Positions 40,302 to 41,987 of a stretch of 41,987 nt of DNA are shown here, in pieces. The position numbers and the translations under genes are program-made. The notes beneath the pieces are model-generated. The model had not been told where the DNA came from. It saw only the letters and a list, made by a program, of their open reading frames with translations, and did no database searches. Origin of the DNA: Pseudomonas putida. Lineage in GTDB: Bacteria; Pseudomonadota; Gammaproteobacteria; Pseudomonadales; Pseudomonadaceae. The stretch lies in contig NZ_JANHLE010000039.1 of the NCBI RefSeq assembly GCF_028682475.1, positions 1 to 41,987 on the forward strand, in the 5' to 3' direction. Position 1 is the first letter of the stretch. Every line of letters starts with the position of its first letter.

Positions 40302-41795
40302 ATGAGCACTGTTCAACACCTGATCAATGGCGAGCTGGTTGCTGCCGACGAGCGCACCGCCGATGTTTTCAACCCGTCTACCGGCCAGGCTATCCACAAG
40401 GTCGCCCTGGCCAGCAAGCAAACCGTGCAACAGGCCATCGATTCGGCCAAGGCCGCTTTCCCGGCCTGGCGCAACACGCCGCCGGCCAAGCGCGCCCAGG
40501 TGATGTTCCGCTTCAAGCAACTGCTGGAGCAGAACGAAGCACGTATCTCCCAGCTGATCAGCGAAGAGCACGGCAAAACCCTGGAAGACGCCGCCGGTGA
40601 GCTCAAGCGCGGCATCGAGAACGTCGAATTTGCCTGCGCTGCCCCGGAAGTGCTCAAGGGCGAGTACAGCCGCAATGTCGGCCCGAACATCGATGCCTGG
40701 TCCGACTTCCAGCCGCTGGGCGTGGTGGCCGGCATCACCCCGTTCAACTTCCCGGCCATGGTGCCGCTGTGGATGTACCCGCTGGCGATTGCCTGCGGTA
40801 ACTGCTTCATCCTCAAGCCTTCGGAGCGCGACCCGAGCTCGACCCTGCTGATCGCCCAGCTGTTGCACGAAGCCGGTCTGCCCAAGGGCGTGCTGAACGT
40901 AGTGCACGGTGACAAGGAAGCAGTCGATGCGCTGATCGAGGCGCCAGAGGTCAAGGCTCTGAGCTTTGTCGGCTCGACCCCGATCGCCGAATACATCTAT
41001 TCCGAAGGTACCAAGCGCGGCAAGCGCGTCCAGGCCCTGGGCGGCGCGAAGAACCACGCCGTGCTGATGCCGGATGCCGATCTGGACAACGCCGTCAGCG
41101 CACTGATGGGCGCAGCATATGGCTCTTGCGGCGAGCGCTGCATGGCCATCTCCGTAGCGGTGTGTGTGGGTGACCAGGTTGCCGATGCACTGATTGCCAA
41201 GCTGGAACCACAGATCAAGGCGCTGAAAATCGGTGCGGGAACTTCTTGTGGCCTGGACATGGGCCCTCTGGTGACTGCAGCTGCCCGTGACAAAGTGCTT
41301 GGCTACATTGACGACGGTGTTGCTGCCGGTGCGCAGCTGGTAGTGGACGGTCGTGGCTACCGCGTTGCCGGTAACGAAGATGGCTACTTTGTCGGCGGCA
41401 CGCTGTTCGACCGCGTGACCACGGACATGCGCATCTATAAAGAAGAGATCTTCGGGCCGGTACTGTGCGTGGTTCGCGTGGATAGCCTGGAAGAGGCCAT
41501 GCGCCTGATCAACGAGCACGAATACGGTAACGGCACCTGCATCTTCACCCGTGACGGTGAAGCGGCGCGGTTGTTCTGCGACGAGATCGAAGTGGGCATG
41601 GTGGGCGTTAACGTACCGCTGCCGGTACCGGTGGCTTACCACAGCTTCGGCGGCTGGAAGCGTTCGTTGTTCGGCGACCTGCATGCTTACGGTCCGGATG
41701 GTGTGCGCTTCTATACCCGACGCAAAGCGATCACTCAGCGTTGGCCGCAGCGTGCCAGCCATGAGGCTTCGCAGTTCGCATTCCCTAGCCTGTAA
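40302..41795 (+). CDS. mmsA: (Methyl)malonate-semialdehyde dehydrogenase, CoA-acylating
   Basis: A 497-residue aldehyde dehydrogenase. SDFQPLGVVAGITPFNFPAM and CFILKPSERDPSST are the NAD-binding region; KNHAVLMPDADLDNAVSALM and GSCGERCMAISVAV contain the catalytic Cys (C280), and the AAYGSCGERCM form is specific for the MmsA branch, which uses CoA. EEIFGPVLCVVRVD and GWKRSLFGDLHAYGPDGV follow. It converts malonate semialdehyde (from bauA) to acetyl-CoA and CO2, or methylmalonate semialdehyde to propionyl-CoA in valine breakdown. In P. aeruginosa the equivalent of this place is bauC. CTGGAG precedes the ATG. The transcript ends at a strong terminator 16 bp after the stop. Confidence 0.94.
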   Translation: MSTVQHLINGELVAADERTADVFNPSTGQAIHKVALASKQTVQQAIDSAKAAFPAWRNTPPAKRAQVMFRFKQLLEQNEARISQLISEEHGKTLEDAAGELKRGIENVEFACAAPEVLKGEYSRNVGPNIDAWSDFQPLGVVAGITPFNFPAMVPLWMYPLAIACGNCFILKPSERDPSSTLLIAQLLHEAGLPKGVLNVVHGDKEAVDALIEAPEVKALSFVGSTPIAEYIYSEGTKRGKRVQALGGAKNHAVLMPDADLDNAVSALMGAAYGSCGERCMAISVAVCVGDQVADALIAKLEPQIKALKIGAGTSCGLDMGPLVTAAARDKVLGYIDDGVAAGAQLVVDGRGYRVAGNEDGYFVGGTLFDRVTTDMRIYKEEIFGPVLCVVRVDSLEEAMRLINEHEYGNGTCIFTRDGEAARLFCDEIEVGMVGVNVPLPVPVAYHSFGGWKRSLFGDLHAYGPDGVRFYTRRKAITQRWPQRASHEASQFAFPSL

Positions 41796-41810
41796 GGCCA
41801 GGTAGAGAAG

Positions 41811-41840
41811 GGGAGGCCGTGAGGCCTCCCTTTTTGTTTT
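41811..41840 (+). terminator. Strong intrinsic terminator after mmsA
   Basis: GGGAGGCC (41811-41818) pairs perfectly with GGCCTCCC (41823-41830) around GTGA and is followed by TTTTTGTTTT. Confidence 0.95.
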
Positions 41841-41882
41841 TAGGGGTTTTGACCTTTATGTCAGTTTTATTGAAATAAGTCC

Positions 41883-41910
41883 TTGACGCCCCGTTTAATC
41901 TCTCTATAAT
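41883..41910 (+). promoter_or_regulatory. Strong sigma-70 promoter, probably of an rRNA operon
   Basis: TTGACG (41883-41888), 16-bp spacer and TATAAT (41905-41910), with a GC-rich discriminator (CGCCCC) and an A/T-rich upstream element (41862-41880). The discriminator and the leader after it, with AAACTCCTTGAGATTCAATG, resemble pseudomonad 16S rRNA operon leaders as I remember them. No 16S sequence is in view. Confidence 0.75.
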
Positions 41911-41987
41911 TCGCCCCACTTCCGGCGCAGTCGGAACGGAAAACTCCTTGAGATTCAATGAGTTAGATGTTCCAGGTAGTACCGGAG
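41911..41987 (+). other. Probable rRNA-operon leader (partial)
   Basis: The transcript from the strong promoter runs off the right edge. TTCCG and CGGAA near 41929-41945 can pair. No reading frame is credible; an rrn leader is the best reading. Confidence 0.6.

Noticed and set aside
38847..41762. Long minus-strand frames opposite bauA and mmsA
   Set aside because: Antisense of strongly conserved enzymes; no ribosome sites or domains.
1..41987. CRISPR arrays, tRNA genes, insertion sequences, prophage
   Set aside because: None recognised: no spaced direct repeats, no cloverleaf with a GTTCGA-type loop in context, and no transposase or phage-structural reading frames.

Overview
The window looks like chromosomal DNA of a Pseudomonas, most likely of the P. 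putida group. It is GC-rich and densely coded. It carries pseudomonad REP palindromes, and an omega-amino-acid:pyruvate transaminase very close to the characterised P. putida enzyme as I remember it. No phage, insertion sequence, CRISPR array or tRNA gene was recognised. Family names come from reading the translated sequences, not from a database search.

Layout. (1) 1-2418, minus: the end of a type VI secretion cluster, with VgrG and the start of a DUF4123 adaptor; the effector should lie beyond the left edge. (2) 2588-11757: a MATE transporter, then the periplasmic defence pair yfhM (thioester alpha-2-macroglobulin lipoprotein) and pbpC (PBP1C), separated by a REP pair and a small antisense membrane-protein gene. 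(3) 11875-16803: a two-partner-secretion pore (TpsB) with no exoprotein beside it, then a cut-down Flp-pilus control module: a single receiver, a PprB-like regulator without its phospho-acceptor Asp, an FppA-like prepilin peptidase, a 42-residue pilin-like peptide and a PAS protein without a kinase. No tad/rcp genes are present. (4) 16814-19115: two DUF4136 lipoproteins, the tRNA methyltransferase CmoM and a MazG-like pyrophosphohydrolase. (5) 19177-22804: MaoC hydratase and long FabG, divergent from a FadI-type thiolase. (6) 22791-28415: SBF transporter and divergent AraC regulator, RIO1-type kinase, a copper locus (cueR, an unknown periplasmic protein, copZ) with two CueR-type promoters, a Bcr/CflA exporter and a 54-residue protein. 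(7) 28541-31785: zinc-type oxidoreductase and divergent LysR regulator, a 478-bp region with RNA-like structure, and an ArsR-like regulator. (8) 31849-36190: adenine deaminase, Ca2+/H+ antiporter, 8-oxoguanine deaminase and a short-chain dehydrogenase. (9) 36191-37168: a cluster of DnaA boxes, densest in a gene-free gap. (10) 36527-41795: YigZ, TetR and the beta-alanine pathway (bauR, bauA, mmsA/bauC). The right end has a strong terminator and then what looks like an rRNA-operon promoter and leader.

How genes work together. The deaminases and the beta-alanine genes are nitrogen and carbon salvage functions: purine bases are deaminated, and beta-alanine (a pyrimidine and polyamine breakdown product) is transaminated to malonate semialdehyde and oxidised to acetyl-CoA. 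The copper genes form a small CueR regulon. The most unusual part is the reduced Ppr/Fpp module. The next most unusual are the DnaA-box cluster and the structured gap before the ArsR-like gene.
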